NCBI GenBank assembly: GCA_021767305.1
Contig: JAASTL010000031.1
Coordinates: forward strand, 1-7,579
DNA length: 7,579 nt
Source: Piscirickettsiaceae bacterium
GTDB taxonomy: Bacteria > Pseudomonadota > Gammaproteobacteria > Thiomicrospirales > Thiomicrospiraceae
Direction of reading: 5' to 3'
A program made the translations under genes and the position numbers. The notes under the pieces are model-generated. The model searched no databases and had not been told where the DNA came from. It was given only the letters and a program-made list of their open reading frames with translations. The first letter of the stretch is position 1; every line of letters begins with the position of its first letter. Below are positions 1-5,482 of this stretch, one piece after another.

Positions 1-190
1 CGACCGGTATTTTTTTATCACCTTCATGCACCTCAATGGTATTGGTATGTCCGCCCAATCTAGGTTGTTTTTCAAACAGCACAACCTGATGATTCTGACT
101 CAGAAACCAGGCTGCACTGATCGCACTAATACCACTACCAACCACCGCAACTTTTCTTTTTTTTGCCACTCTATCGACTACGGAAACCAT
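1..190 (-). CDS. FAD/NAD(P)-dependent amine-oxidase-like oxidoreductase, N-terminus only
   Basis: This is the 5' end of a gene that leaves the window; 63 residues are visible. A Rossmann nucleotide-binding motif lies at residues 14-23 (VAVVGSGISA), an acidic residue E40 at the end of the second beta strand (VVLFEK) probably holds the ribose of FAD, and GGHTNT follows at 46-51. This pattern is typical of the FAD-dependent amine-oxidase/protoporphyrinogen-oxidase-like group, especially the COG2907-type 'NAD/FAD-binding protein' (recalled, not searched). The ATG start is supported by an AGAGGG Shine-Dalgarno six bases upstream (197-202). COG2907 members often sit with cfa-like methyltransferase, DUF1365, SDR and NTF2-like genes in light or singlet-oxygen stress clusters; here the SDR and NTF2-like genes lie divergently next door. 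An A8 tract spans codons 9-12 and the frame is intact through it. The substrate cannot be told from this fragment. Confidence 0.85.
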   Translation of the reverse strand, partial: MVSVVDRVAKKRKVAVVGSGISAISAAWFLSQNHQVVLFEKQPRLGGHTNTIEVHEGDKKIPV

Positions 191-222
191 TGAAAACCCT
201 CTTGAAAGTTCCTTTCTTATTA

Positions 223-250
223 TTTATACATTTCTTATACAAATAGTCAA
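223..250 (-). promoter_or_regulatory. sigma70-like promoter of the FAD oxidoreductase gene
   Basis: On the minus strand there is a -35 box TTGACT (250-245), a 16-bp spacer and a -10 box TATAAA (228-223). Transcription would start near 216, giving a leader of about 26 nt that contains the AGAGGG ribosome binding site. The boxes match the consensus well and lie at the right distance from the start codon. The promoter is overlapped by TGTATA repeats described separately. Prediction by eye, not measured. Confidence 0.6.
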
Positions 251-263
251 TATTTGTTATACA
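225..263 (-). promoter_or_regulatory. TGTATA direct repeats, candidate LitR/CarH-type operator
   Basis: Three identical hexamers, TGTATA read on the minus strand, lie at 263-258, 241-236 and 230-225. Their spacings are 22 and 11 bp, that is two and one helical turns, so all three face the same side of the DNA. One lies upstream of the -35 box, one in the spacer and one over the -10 box, which would suit a repressor. LitR/CarH proteins (MerR-type DNA-binding domain plus B12-binding photosensor) are known to use TGTA-containing sites, and CarH tetramers bind 11-bp direct repeats. The FAD oxidoreductase and SDR families next door are typical LitR targets. The assignment to LitR is inference; no regulator gene is in the window. 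Confidence 0.45.
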
Positions 264-295
264 ATCAAATCTCCATCTGGATAGTTAATTAATAA

Positions 296-314
296 GAGAG
301 CTTTGCACGAGTGG
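296..314 (+). repeat. left terminal inverted repeat of the MITE-like element
   Basis: Nineteen bases, GAGAGCTTTGCACGAGTGG, match the right end exactly in inverted orientation. Confidence 0.8.
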
Positions 315-365
315 ATTCACGGCTATAAAGTGGCCAAAATTCGCCTGAAATGCGTTAAAAATCTT

Positions 366-385
366 GCTAATAGCTAGCTATTAGC
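366..385. repeat. perfect 20-bp palindrome at the centre of the element
   Basis: GCTAATAGCTAGCTATTAGC equals its own reverse complement. It sits exactly at the centre of the 160-bp element and would form the tip of a cruciform or RNA hairpin built from the whole element. Confidence 0.8.
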
Positions 386-404
386 TGCGATTCTTGCCTT
401 TTTC

Positions 405-419
405 AGACAAGTTTTGTCT
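405..419 (+). repeat. small internal hairpin in the right arm of the element
   Basis: AGACAA (405-410) and TTGTCT (414-419) form a perfect 6-bp stem with a GTT loop, followed by CATTTTT. The stem is AT-rich, so as a plus-strand terminator it would be weak. It may only be a side branch of the element's fold. Confidence 0.4.
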
Positions 420-436
420 CATTTTTAGCTCGCGCC

Positions 437-455
437 CCACTCGTGCAAAGCTCTC
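437..455 (-). repeat. right terminal inverted repeat of the MITE-like element
   Basis: CCACTCGTGCAAAGCTCTC is the exact reverse complement of the left end at 296-314. Confidence 0.8.
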
Positions 456-569
456 AAATTTTTTTATCTCCCAAAGTGACTAGAGAAGCTAAACAAAAGC
501 AAGCCAATCATAAAAATAAGAACCAGTGCCGTAACTCAAAACTGGATGAGAATTTAATAGGAGCTGATC
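456..569 (+). other. SDR upstream region, no promoter recognised
   Basis: This AT-rich stretch between the MITE-like element and the SDR start holds a good ribosome binding site, AGGAG at 559-563 with a six-base spacer to the ATG. I see no convincing sigma70 or ECF-type promoter. The SDR promoter may therefore be weak, of an unusual class, or located within or beyond the element. Confidence 0.5.
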
Positions 570-1367
570 ATGAATTATTCGGCAAATACAAACCCTACAA
601 AGCATCACCCAGAAACTCCTTTAAAAATATGGTTGGTGGGTGGTTCCGCTGGTATTGGCCTATGCTTAACGGAAAAACTTTTACAACAAGGTCATAAATT
701 AGTGGTTTCCTCTAGATCTGCAGAAACAACTGAAAAATTAATCACGCTGCAACAGCAGAATGAAGGCAACTTGCATTTAGTTAATTTAGATGTGACTGAT
801 AATGACTCTGTAGTAGAGGCCTCTCAACAAGCAATAAATTTGCTCAATAAAATTGATCTGTTTTTTTACAATGCCGGTGCTTACACGCCCATGCAGATGC
901 ATGAATGGGATTTGCAAGAGTTTGAGCAGATTAATCAAATCAATTACCTTGGTGCAGTGAGGCTAATGATTGCCTTGAAAGAGCATTTTTTACAACAAGA
1001 TGGTGGGCGCTGGATTTGGAATATTAGTTTAGCGGCGGATTTTGGTTTGCCTTATGGTGGCGCCTACTCAGCACCTAAAGCCGCCCTATTGAATTTGGCA
1101 GAATCACTCCAGCCTGAATTAGCCAGTCACAACATTCAACTGCAGATTATAAATCACGGTTTTGTAAAAACCCGTTTAACCGCTAAAAATGACTTTGCCA
1201 TGCTTGGGCTTATGGAACCAGAAGAGGCGGCTGACAGAATTGTAAAAATCGTACAAACAAAACGTTTTGAAACTCGGTTCCCTTGGAATTTGGCTTTAAT
1301 TCTGAGTTTATTAAAGCGCTTACCCAAAGCTTGGTCTTTAGGCATTACCAAAAAAATGCTGAAATAA
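570..1367 (+). CDS. short-chain dehydrogenase/reductase (SDR), classical type
   Basis: The 265-residue protein is a cytoplasmic NAD(P)-dependent oxidoreductase with a single Rossmann domain. GGSAGIG at residues 24-30 is the dinucleotide-binding glycine motif, R49 after the second strand suggests a preference for NADP(H), D74-V75 is the adenine-contact motif and YNAG lies at 100-103. The catalytic tetrad is complete: N125, S153, Y166 and K170 (YSAPK), with the usual 13-residue Ser-Tyr spacing. The normal PG turn after the catalytic region is HG here (NHGFVKTR). The start is fixed by AGGAG six bases upstream. About 17 extra residues precede the Rossmann fold. It leads an apparent operon with the NTF2-like gene (41 bp gap) and the MFS gene. 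Homologues occur in LitR- or ChrR-linked stress clusters (recalled). The substrate is unknown; a lipid-related substrate is possible given that context. Confidence 0.9.
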   Translation: MNYSANTNPTKHHPETPLKIWLVGGSAGIGLCLTEKLLQQGHKLVVSSRSAETTEKLITLQQQNEGNLHLVNLDVTDNDSVVEASQQAINLLNKIDLFFYNAGAYTPMQMHEWDLQEFEQINQINYLGAVRLMIALKEHFLQQDGGRWIWNISLAADFGLPYGGAYSAPKAALLNLAESLQPELASHNIQLQIINHGFVKTRLTAKNDFAMLGLMEPEEAADRIVKIVQTKRFETRFPWNLALILSLLKRLPKAWSLGITKKMLK

Positions 1368-1408
1368 GCATTGCCCACTCTTAAGATTTAATACAAAGGT
1401 TTAAATCC

Positions 1409-1888
1409 GTGACCAACTCTAAACATTCGCACCATTCAGCTGCCATAGAAACCACTCTCAATGAGTCTCTGGATCTTTACCTCAAGGTGTTTGAGTCACT
1501 TACTTTGCAAAGCCTGGAAACCGATTTAAAACCACTGTGGCACGATAACGTAGAGTTTAAAGACCCATTTAATCATGTTTTTGGCAAAGCTCATTGCACT
1601 CGCTTGTTTGAACATATGTTCACACAATGTTTTGAACCTCGATTCACCATTCAATACAAAATGCTAACAGGATCAGTGGGCTCGGCATATTGGATTTTTG
1701 AGTTTAAGCTTGCTGAAAATGACAAGGCCCCACAAAAAATAAAGGGCAATAGTTTGATTGAGTTTGATGCCGATGGCTTGGTGATTAAACATATCGATTA
1801 TTGGGATGCGGCAGAACAGTTTTACGAAAAAATACCTTTATTAGGTAGCCTAATTCGCTTGGTCAAAAAACGATTGCAAGTAGCTTAG
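1409..1888 (+). CDS. NTF2/SnoaL-like domain protein
   Basis: The 159-residue cytoplasmic protein has no signal peptide and looks like a single cone-shaped NTF2-like domain. The N-terminal helix is followed by WHDNVEFKDPFN (44-55), the typical 'FkDPFN' signature of a SnoaL-like subgroup, then strands around 75-125 and the terminal HIDYWDAAEQFYEKIPLLG segment (128-146). The last residues are basic (RLVKKRL). The start codon is GTG, supported by AAAGG at 1395-1399 with nine bases between. It lies 41 bp after the SDR stop and 66 bp before the MFS gene, all on one strand. This subgroup commonly accompanies the SDR and FAD oxidoreductase seen here, so it may act with them on a small hydrophobic substrate. 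No enzymatic activity can be assigned from sequence. Confidence 0.85.
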   Translation: MTNSKHSHHSAAIETTLNESLDLYLKVFESLTLQSLETDLKPLWHDNVEFKDPFNHVFGKAHCTRLFEHMFTQCFEPRFTIQYKMLTGSVGSAYWIFEFKLAENDKAPQKIKGNSLIEFDADGLVIKHIDYWDAAEQFYEKIPLLGSLIRLVKKRLQVA

Positions 1889-1954
1889 TCAATCGATTAA
1901 AAGTTCAACAAATACTAAAATTTCTACATATTAATAAACACAAAAGAAGCAAAT

Positions 1955-3370
1955 ATGCAGCGTTTGGTTTGGTTTAAATACAGCTTTATGGCAATCCCCT
2001 TAGCAATGCTTGGATTGCCTGTGTATATCTATTTACCCAGCTACTATGCCGCCGAATTTGCCATGAGTTTGAGTAGTATTGGCTCGGCACTTTTATTAGC
2101 CAGAGTATTGGATGTGTTTACCGACCCAATGATTGGTTATTGGAGTGACCGAATCAGCGGTGTGATCAGCCGCAAAATACAAATACTCTTGGGCTCGATG
2201 TTATTGCTCGGCCTGCTGATATTATTGTTTTTACCCCAACTCGTTTTACCTCTAAGTTCCATTAACTGGTTACAGCTATTTGTGGTCAGTTTTTTGAGTT
2301 ATTTTGCCTGGACACTGGTTCAAGTTCCCTACCTCGCTTTAGCCGCTGAAACCAAATTCGAGTCAGGCGCAGAGATGGATTCAGAACTAGAAAAAAACCA
2401 GAATCATTCAACTCATCAACAAAACCCACTGGTTTCCAGCCGCGAAGCCATGACTATTATTGGAGTTTTGTTAATGCTATTACTGCCTTTTATACTTAAT
2501 CTTTCAGTCACGGAGAGTGATTTCTATATCCAATTTATGCTGGCTCTAACGCTGTTATTGGTCATTGCCCTGGCGTTAATCTCAACCACTCAAACCACTC
2601 AAGCCTCTTCAAATCAAGAATCCGCCTCTTTAAAATCAAAATCCCAATTAAACCCTTTAGCACAATGGCGATACTTGTATAAAGAGCATCCACAAGCATT
2701 AGTGATTCTAAAACCCTATTTTTTAAATAATCTCGCCAATGCGATTCCAGCAACGCTGTTTTTAATTTTTGTAGAGGATTTTTTAGCTTTAAAAGATCAG
2801 GCAGGCATGTTTCTTTTAGTCTATTTTCTGGCGGGTTTAATTGCTCTGCCAGTTTGGCTTGAAATGGCAAAACGGTTTGGCTATTTGAAAGTTTGGCGAC
2901 TCTCAATTTTAATTTCGGTGTTAAGTTTTAGCTTGGTGTTTTTATTAGAACCTAAAGAGGTTAATCTCTATCTACTAATTTGCATATTGACCGGACTTAG
3001 CTTGACCATAGACATTGCTATACCCGCTTCTATTCAAACCCGCATTGGCGAACAAATTGCCGCCAAAACTGAAAATATGAATGGATTGTTATTCGGTATT
3101 TGGGGCATGACCACCAAACTGAGTTTAGCGGTTGCGGTTGGCTTGAGCTTGCCACTTTTAGATGGTTTAAATCAGCTCACACAAATTAACCACATCAACC
3201 AATTGGGGTTAACAGAAAACCTGAATTTATTGCTGCTCTATGCGTTGCCCGCTATTGCGCTTAAAACTTGGGTCTGGTGGCAATTGCCAAAATTAGAATC
3301 TCAACTTTCCACCCAAGCAACCAATAAGTCAAAATCAATTAAATTGTTGACCAACAAAACTGATTATTGA
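1955..3370 (+). CDS. MFS transporter of the GPH (MFS_2) type
   Basis: The 471-residue inner-membrane protein has about twelve hydrophobic segments. The loop after TM2 carries the GPH/MFS_2 signature R50-x2-D53-x3-DP(57-58)-x2-G61-x3-D65 (RVLDVFTDPMIGYWSDR). PYLALAAE (125-132) matches the conserved motif after TM4, but the following cytoplasmic loop has a hydrophilic, Glu/Asn/Gln-rich stretch (about 135-160) where the family usually has a shorter DYxER-like segment. The central loop after TM6 (about 211-240) is Ser/Thr/Gln-rich. The C-terminal tail (about 448-471) is polar and lysine-rich. The ATG has only a modest ribosome site, AAGAAG at 1944-1949. As third gene of the SDR operon its cargo is unlikely to be simply a sugar; transport of a lipid-related or small organic substrate is inference. 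Its TGA lies one base from the end of the convergent gdh gene. Confidence 0.88.
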   Translation: MQRLVWFKYSFMAIPLAMLGLPVYIYLPSYYAAEFAMSLSSIGSALLLARVLDVFTDPMIGYWSDRISGVISRKIQILLGSMLLLGLLILLFLPQLVLPLSSINWLQLFVVSFLSYFAWTLVQVPYLALAAETKFESGAEMDSELEKNQNHSTHQQNPLVSSREAMTIIGVLLMLLLPFILNLSVTESDFYIQFMLALTLLLVIALALISTTQTTQASSNQESASLKSKSQLNPLAQWRYLYKEHPQALVILKPYFLNNLANAIPATLFLIFVEDFLALKDQAGMFLLVYFLAGLIALPVWLEMAKRFGYLKVWRLSILISVLSFSLVFLLEPKEVNLYLLICILTGLSLTIDIAIPASIQTRIGEQIAAKTENMNGLLFGIWGMTTKLSLAVAVGLSLPLLDGLNQLTQINHINQLGLTENLNLLLLYALPAIALKTWVWWQLPKLESQLSTQATNKSKSIKLLTNKTDY

Positions 3371-3371
3371 A

Positions 3372-4655
3372 TTACTTATGCATGGAGCCATTGAAGTATT
3401 TTTTATTGCCGCGTTCATGAATTGCCCCGGCAAGGCGTTCAACACCGTGAATATAAGCCGCCGTTCGCATAGTACAACCATGTTTTAGTGCGAGCTCGTA
3501 GATTACATTAGCCTCTTTACTCATGACCTTATGCAGCTTGTGATTGACCTCTTCTTCTTCCCAGTAGAGCCCTGAACGGTTTTGCACCCATTCAAAATAA
3601 CTCACCACTACCCCGCCGGCATTAGCGAGAACATCAGGAATCACATTAATACCTCTGTGCAAAAGCACTTCATCAGCTTGAGGTGTGACCGGGCCATTGG
3701 CGATTTCCAGTACGGTTTTAGCTTTGATTTTATCGGCATTCAACTGCGTTATTTGATTTTCCATTGCGGCTAAAACCAACACATCCACCTCAAGTTCTAA
3801 CAACTCTTCATTCGTTAGGGTTTCAAAATCCAGTAAGTTGCACACAGTGCCATCACAGTAAACAGAGGCAAGTTCGGATTGTTGCTGCTTGAATTGATGC
3901 ACATCTTTAATTTTCAAACCATCAGGGTTATGGATTGCTCCTTTTGAATCTGATACCGCCACCACTTGATAACCGGCTTCCTCCGCCAAGCGAGCAAAGT
4001 GATAACCCACATTACCAAAGCCTTGCACGGCCACTTTCATATTCTTGGGTTTACAGTTGTGACGTTTCACATATTCATCTAGAGTGAAGAGCGCACCACG
4101 ACCCGTAGCCGATTCTCGCCCTTGTGAGCCCCCTAAGTGAATCGGTTTACCAGTGATAACGCCTGGAACCTGGCGACGCGAAATAATGCTGTATTCGTCT
4201 GCCATCCAGCCCATGATGGTGCTATTGGTATAAACATCAGGGGCTGGGATATCTTGATAGTCACCGATAATATCGGCAAAGGCACGTATGTAACCGCGCG
4301 AAAGTCTTTCTATTTCGAGATTGGAGAGTTCTTTGGGATTTACCATGACGCCACCTTTTGCACCACCAAAAGGTAGACCGGTTACAGCACATTTAACGGT
4401 CATCCAAAAACTCAATGATGTGACCTCATCCAAATTGACTTTTGGATGAAAACGGATACCGCCTTTGGTTGGGCCACGGGTATCGTCATACTGCACTCGG
4501 TAGCCGGTGAAAATGCGCAGACTGCCATCATCCATTCGCACTGGAATACTGGCAATAATGGAGCGTTTAGCCACCGACAGACGATTAATGACCTCTTCAT
4601 CTACTTCAATATGGTTAAAAATCGGTTGCAGTCGTTGCTTGGCAAGTTCGAACAT
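3372..4655 (-). CDS. gdhA: glutamate dehydrogenase (Glu/Leu/Phe/Val dehydrogenase family)
   Basis: The 427-residue enzyme reversibly converts glutamate to 2-oxoglutarate and ammonia with NAD(P), linking nitrogen assimilation with the TCA cycle; family members are cytoplasmic hexamers. The dimerisation/substrate domain shows KGGIRFHP (64-71), K88 in MTVKCAV, catalytic K100 in PFGGAKGG and catalytic D140 in PAPDVYT. The Rossmann domain begins with GFGNVG (212-217), and D236 follows its second strand (VSDSKG), compatible with NAD but not decisive. Length and pattern fit the ~420-residue archaeal/Bacillus RocG-like group rather than the ~447-residue E. coli GdhA group, so the symbol is generic. 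The start is supported by AGAGGGA at 4661-4667. It appears monocistronic: the upstream small gene has its own terminator. No clear sigma70 promoter was found. A leucine dehydrogenase is less likely but not excluded by motifs alone. Confidence 0.93.
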   Translation of the reverse strand: MFELAKQRLQPIFNHIEVDEEVINRLSVAKRSIIASIPVRMDDGSLRIFTGYRVQYDDTRGPTKGGIRFHPKVNLDEVTSLSFWMTVKCAVTGLPFGGAKGGVMVNPKELSNLEIERLSRGYIRAFADIIGDYQDIPAPDVYTNSTIMGWMADEYSIISRRQVPGVITGKPIHLGGSQGRESATGRGALFTLDEYVKRHNCKPKNMKVAVQGFGNVGYHFARLAEEAGYQVVAVSDSKGAIHNPDGLKIKDVHQFKQQQSELASVYCDGTVCNLLDFETLTNEELLELEVDVLVLAAMENQITQLNADKIKAKTVLEIANGPVTPQADEVLLHRGINVIPDVLANAGGVVVSYFEWVQNRSGLYWEEEEVNHKLHKVMSKEANVIYELALKHGCTMRTAAYIHGVERLAGAIHERGNKKYFNGSMHK

Positions 4656-4736
4656 GACAATCCCTCTTTGGCTGTATGAACATGTAGATTGAGTGTATCA
4701 AACAATGCCGGAGTATGAATGGCAATATAACCCCAC

Positions 4737-4771
4737 TAATTCACAAAGCAGCGTTATAAAAAAGTGAATTA
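4737..4771 (-). promoter_or_regulatory. 8-bp inverted repeat upstream of gdh
   Basis: TAATTCAC (4737-4744) and GTGAATTA (4764-4771) are exact inverted copies separated by 19 bp, about 27 bp between half-site centres. They lie 80-115 bp upstream of the gdh start and outside the neighbouring terminator. The arrangement could be a pair of operator half sites or an RNA hairpin; no regulator is suggested by the sequence. Confidence 0.35.
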
Positions 4772-4784
4772 TCAAAAATCAGGT

Positions 4785-4810
4785 ATAAAAAAACAGGCAA
4801 AAGCCTGTTT
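4785..4810 (-). terminator. intrinsic terminator of the 63-residue gene
   Basis: Read on the minus strand, AAACAGGC (4810-4803), a TTTT loop and GCCTGTTT (4798-4791) form an 8-bp stem, continuing into an uninterrupted T run (4793-4787, TTTTTTT). It starts 31 bases after the stop codon of the small gene and should isolate gdh from upstream transcription. On the plus strand the following T tract is interrupted, so action there would be weaker. Confidence 0.85.
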
Positions 4811-4841
4811 CTGTTTGATTAGGTTATAGAATTAACAATTA

Positions 4842-5033
4842 TTAAGCATAGACATCAACATTACGACCAACGGTTGTTTCCGACATCTGTTGAACTGGAC
4901 GAGCATCTTTAGATGGTTCATCCGGAACCGCTTCGTTATCCGCTGGTTCTGGCACCTTAACTTGTTGCGCAGTGCCTTGTAATGTATTGGCGTACTGCTG
5001 AGCCATATTGGCTGATGCTAGATTTACATTCAT
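4842..5033 (-). CDS. hypothetical 63-residue hydrophilic protein
   Basis: The protein starts MNVNLASANMAQQYANTLQG and ends VGRNVDVYA. I do not recognise a named family. The N-terminal ~25 residues could form an amphipathic helix, the middle (about 28-48) is rich in Pro, Glu, Asp and Ala and probably disordered, and the end has a 'G-x-N-V-D-V-x-A' motif that I vaguely associate with short conserved gammaproteobacterial proteins. There is no signal peptide, membrane segment or cysteine. A longer frame would begin at a TTG at 5060, but the ATG at 5033 is preferred because GGAG lies six bases upstream (5043-5040). The gene has its own near-consensus promoter and a strong terminator, so it is very probably a real, separately expressed gene. 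Confidence 0.75.
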   Translation of the reverse strand: MNVNLASANMAQQYANTLQGTAQQVKVPEPADNEAVPDEPSKDARPVQQMSETTVGRNVDVYA

Positions 5034-5045
5034 TTCAAACTCCAA

Positions 5046-5060
5046 TTGGATACTATCCAA
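5046..5060 (-). promoter_or_regulatory. perfect dyad next to the Shine-Dalgarno of the 63-residue gene
   Basis: On the minus strand TTGGATA-G-TATCCAA is a perfect 7+1+7 dyad. It ends two bases before the GGAG ribosome site (5043-5040), inside the predicted leader. It could be a leader hairpin (stem UUGGAU/AUCCAA, loop AGU) influencing ribosome access, or a DNA operator; which one cannot be decided from sequence. Confidence 0.4.
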
Positions 5061-5097
5061 GCTGATCAGTTTAATTTTTTAAATTTCTATTAGTTAA

Positions 5098-5125
5098 ATT
5101 ATCGCTCAATAAGACTTGATGTCAA
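5098..5125 (-). promoter_or_regulatory. sigma70 promoter of the 63-residue gene
   Basis: A perfect -35 box TTGACA (5125-5120), a 16-bp spacer and GATAAT (5103-5098, five of six consensus bases) are followed by an AT-rich stretch. The start point would be near 5091, leaving a leader of about 58 nt that carries the dyad and the GGAG site. It is the best match to the housekeeping consensus that I saw in the window. Confidence 0.75.
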
Positions 5126-5169
5126 TCCGAGCAGATTTACTTACGCTTGAGTCTAGCAATATGAATTAA

Positions 5170-5433
5170 TTAGTTTTTTGGTTTAAAACCAAGGGCTAAA
5201 CACTCAGACTCTGGTAACCAACCTAAACAACTACGCACTTTTAAAGATTGATAATTTCGCCAAATTGGCAAGACGGTTAAGGTGCCAAATAGAATTTGAT
5301 ACCAATGCCAACCAATCGCCGACGGTTGCTGCGACCACCATAAATTATTCACACCAAAATGTTTGGTTTTGAAAATTAAATGAATCGCCAATTTCCAGTA
5401 TTGAGTGGCATATTTAATTCTGGTAGTTAACAT
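5170..5433 (-). CDS. hypothetical 87-residue protein, last ORF of the TolC operon
   Basis: I do not recognise this protein. It is basic and aromatic-rich: tryptophans at about 13, 32, 33, 42, 44, 58 and 72, a mildly hydrophobic stretch around residues 41-58 (WHWYQILFGTLTVLPIW) and two cysteines (about 69 and 77). No signal peptide is evident. The ATG has a modest AGAGA site about seven bases upstream, and the frame follows the adaptor gene on the same strand after 49 bp. This position supports co-transcription, but coding potential is uncertain. It could be a small membrane-associated or export-linked protein, or an accidental ORF. No terminator is visible after it. Confidence 0.5.
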   Translation of the reverse strand: MLTTRIKYATQYWKLAIHLIFKTKHFGVNNLWWSQQPSAIGWHWYQILFGTLTVLPIWRNYQSLKVRSCLGWLPESECLALGFKPKN

Positions 5434-5482
5434 CTATTTTCTCTTTTATTTAATGAATTCGCACTTAAAACAATATCTTTGT

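Larger units (their letters stand above)
296..455. mobile_element. 160-bp MITE-like non-autonomous element
   Basis: The element is bounded by perfect 19-bp inverted repeats: GAGAGCTTTGCACGAGTGG at 296-314 and its exact reverse complement at 437-455. It contains no ORF of its own. Its exact midpoint (375/376) is also the centre of a perfect 20-bp palindrome at 366-385. When the left half is compared with the reverse complement of the right half without gaps, about 54 of 80 positions match, so the whole element is one long imperfect palindrome. The flanks (TAA left, AAA right) do not give a clear target-site duplication. The ends with CTTTGCA vaguely resemble IS5-type termini, but I cannot assign a family. 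It lies between the oxidoreductase promoter and the SDR gene. Confidence 0.75.

Noticed and set aside
291..460. Target-site duplication flanking the MITE-like element
   Set aside because: The flanking trinucleotides TAA and AAA differ and no longer direct repeat is present.
443..697. 84-codon plus-strand frame starting with GTG inside the right repeat of the MITE-like element
   Set aside because: It overlaps the SDR N-terminus in another frame, lacks a good ribosome site and has a composition unlike a folded protein.
1154..1378. 74-codon minus-strand frame opposite the SDR 3' end
   Set aside because: Lies antisense within a clear SDR gene; no independent coding evidence.
2562..2906. 114-codon minus-strand frame inside the MFS gene
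   Set aside because: Shadow of the transporter coding strand; no motif or ribosome site of note.
4137..4692. Several plus- and minus-strand frames of 61-79 codons over the gdh 5' half
   Set aside because: All overlap a well-supported glutamate dehydrogenase gene with complete catalytic motifs.
4722..4736. sigma54-like GG...GC pattern upstream of gdh (minus strand, TGGGG...TTGCC)
   Set aside because: The distance between GG and GC is 9 rather than 10 bases and the rest of the consensus is poor.
5034..5060. TTG start at 5060 giving a 72-residue version of the small protein
   Set aside because: The ATG at 5033 has GGAG at ideal spacing, while the TTG lies inside the leader dyad with no ribosome site.
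5178..5192. Dyad TTGGTTT-A-AAACCAA at the end of the 87-codon ORF as a terminator
   Set aside because: Read in the operon direction it is followed by A residues rather than T residues, and the stem is AT-rich.
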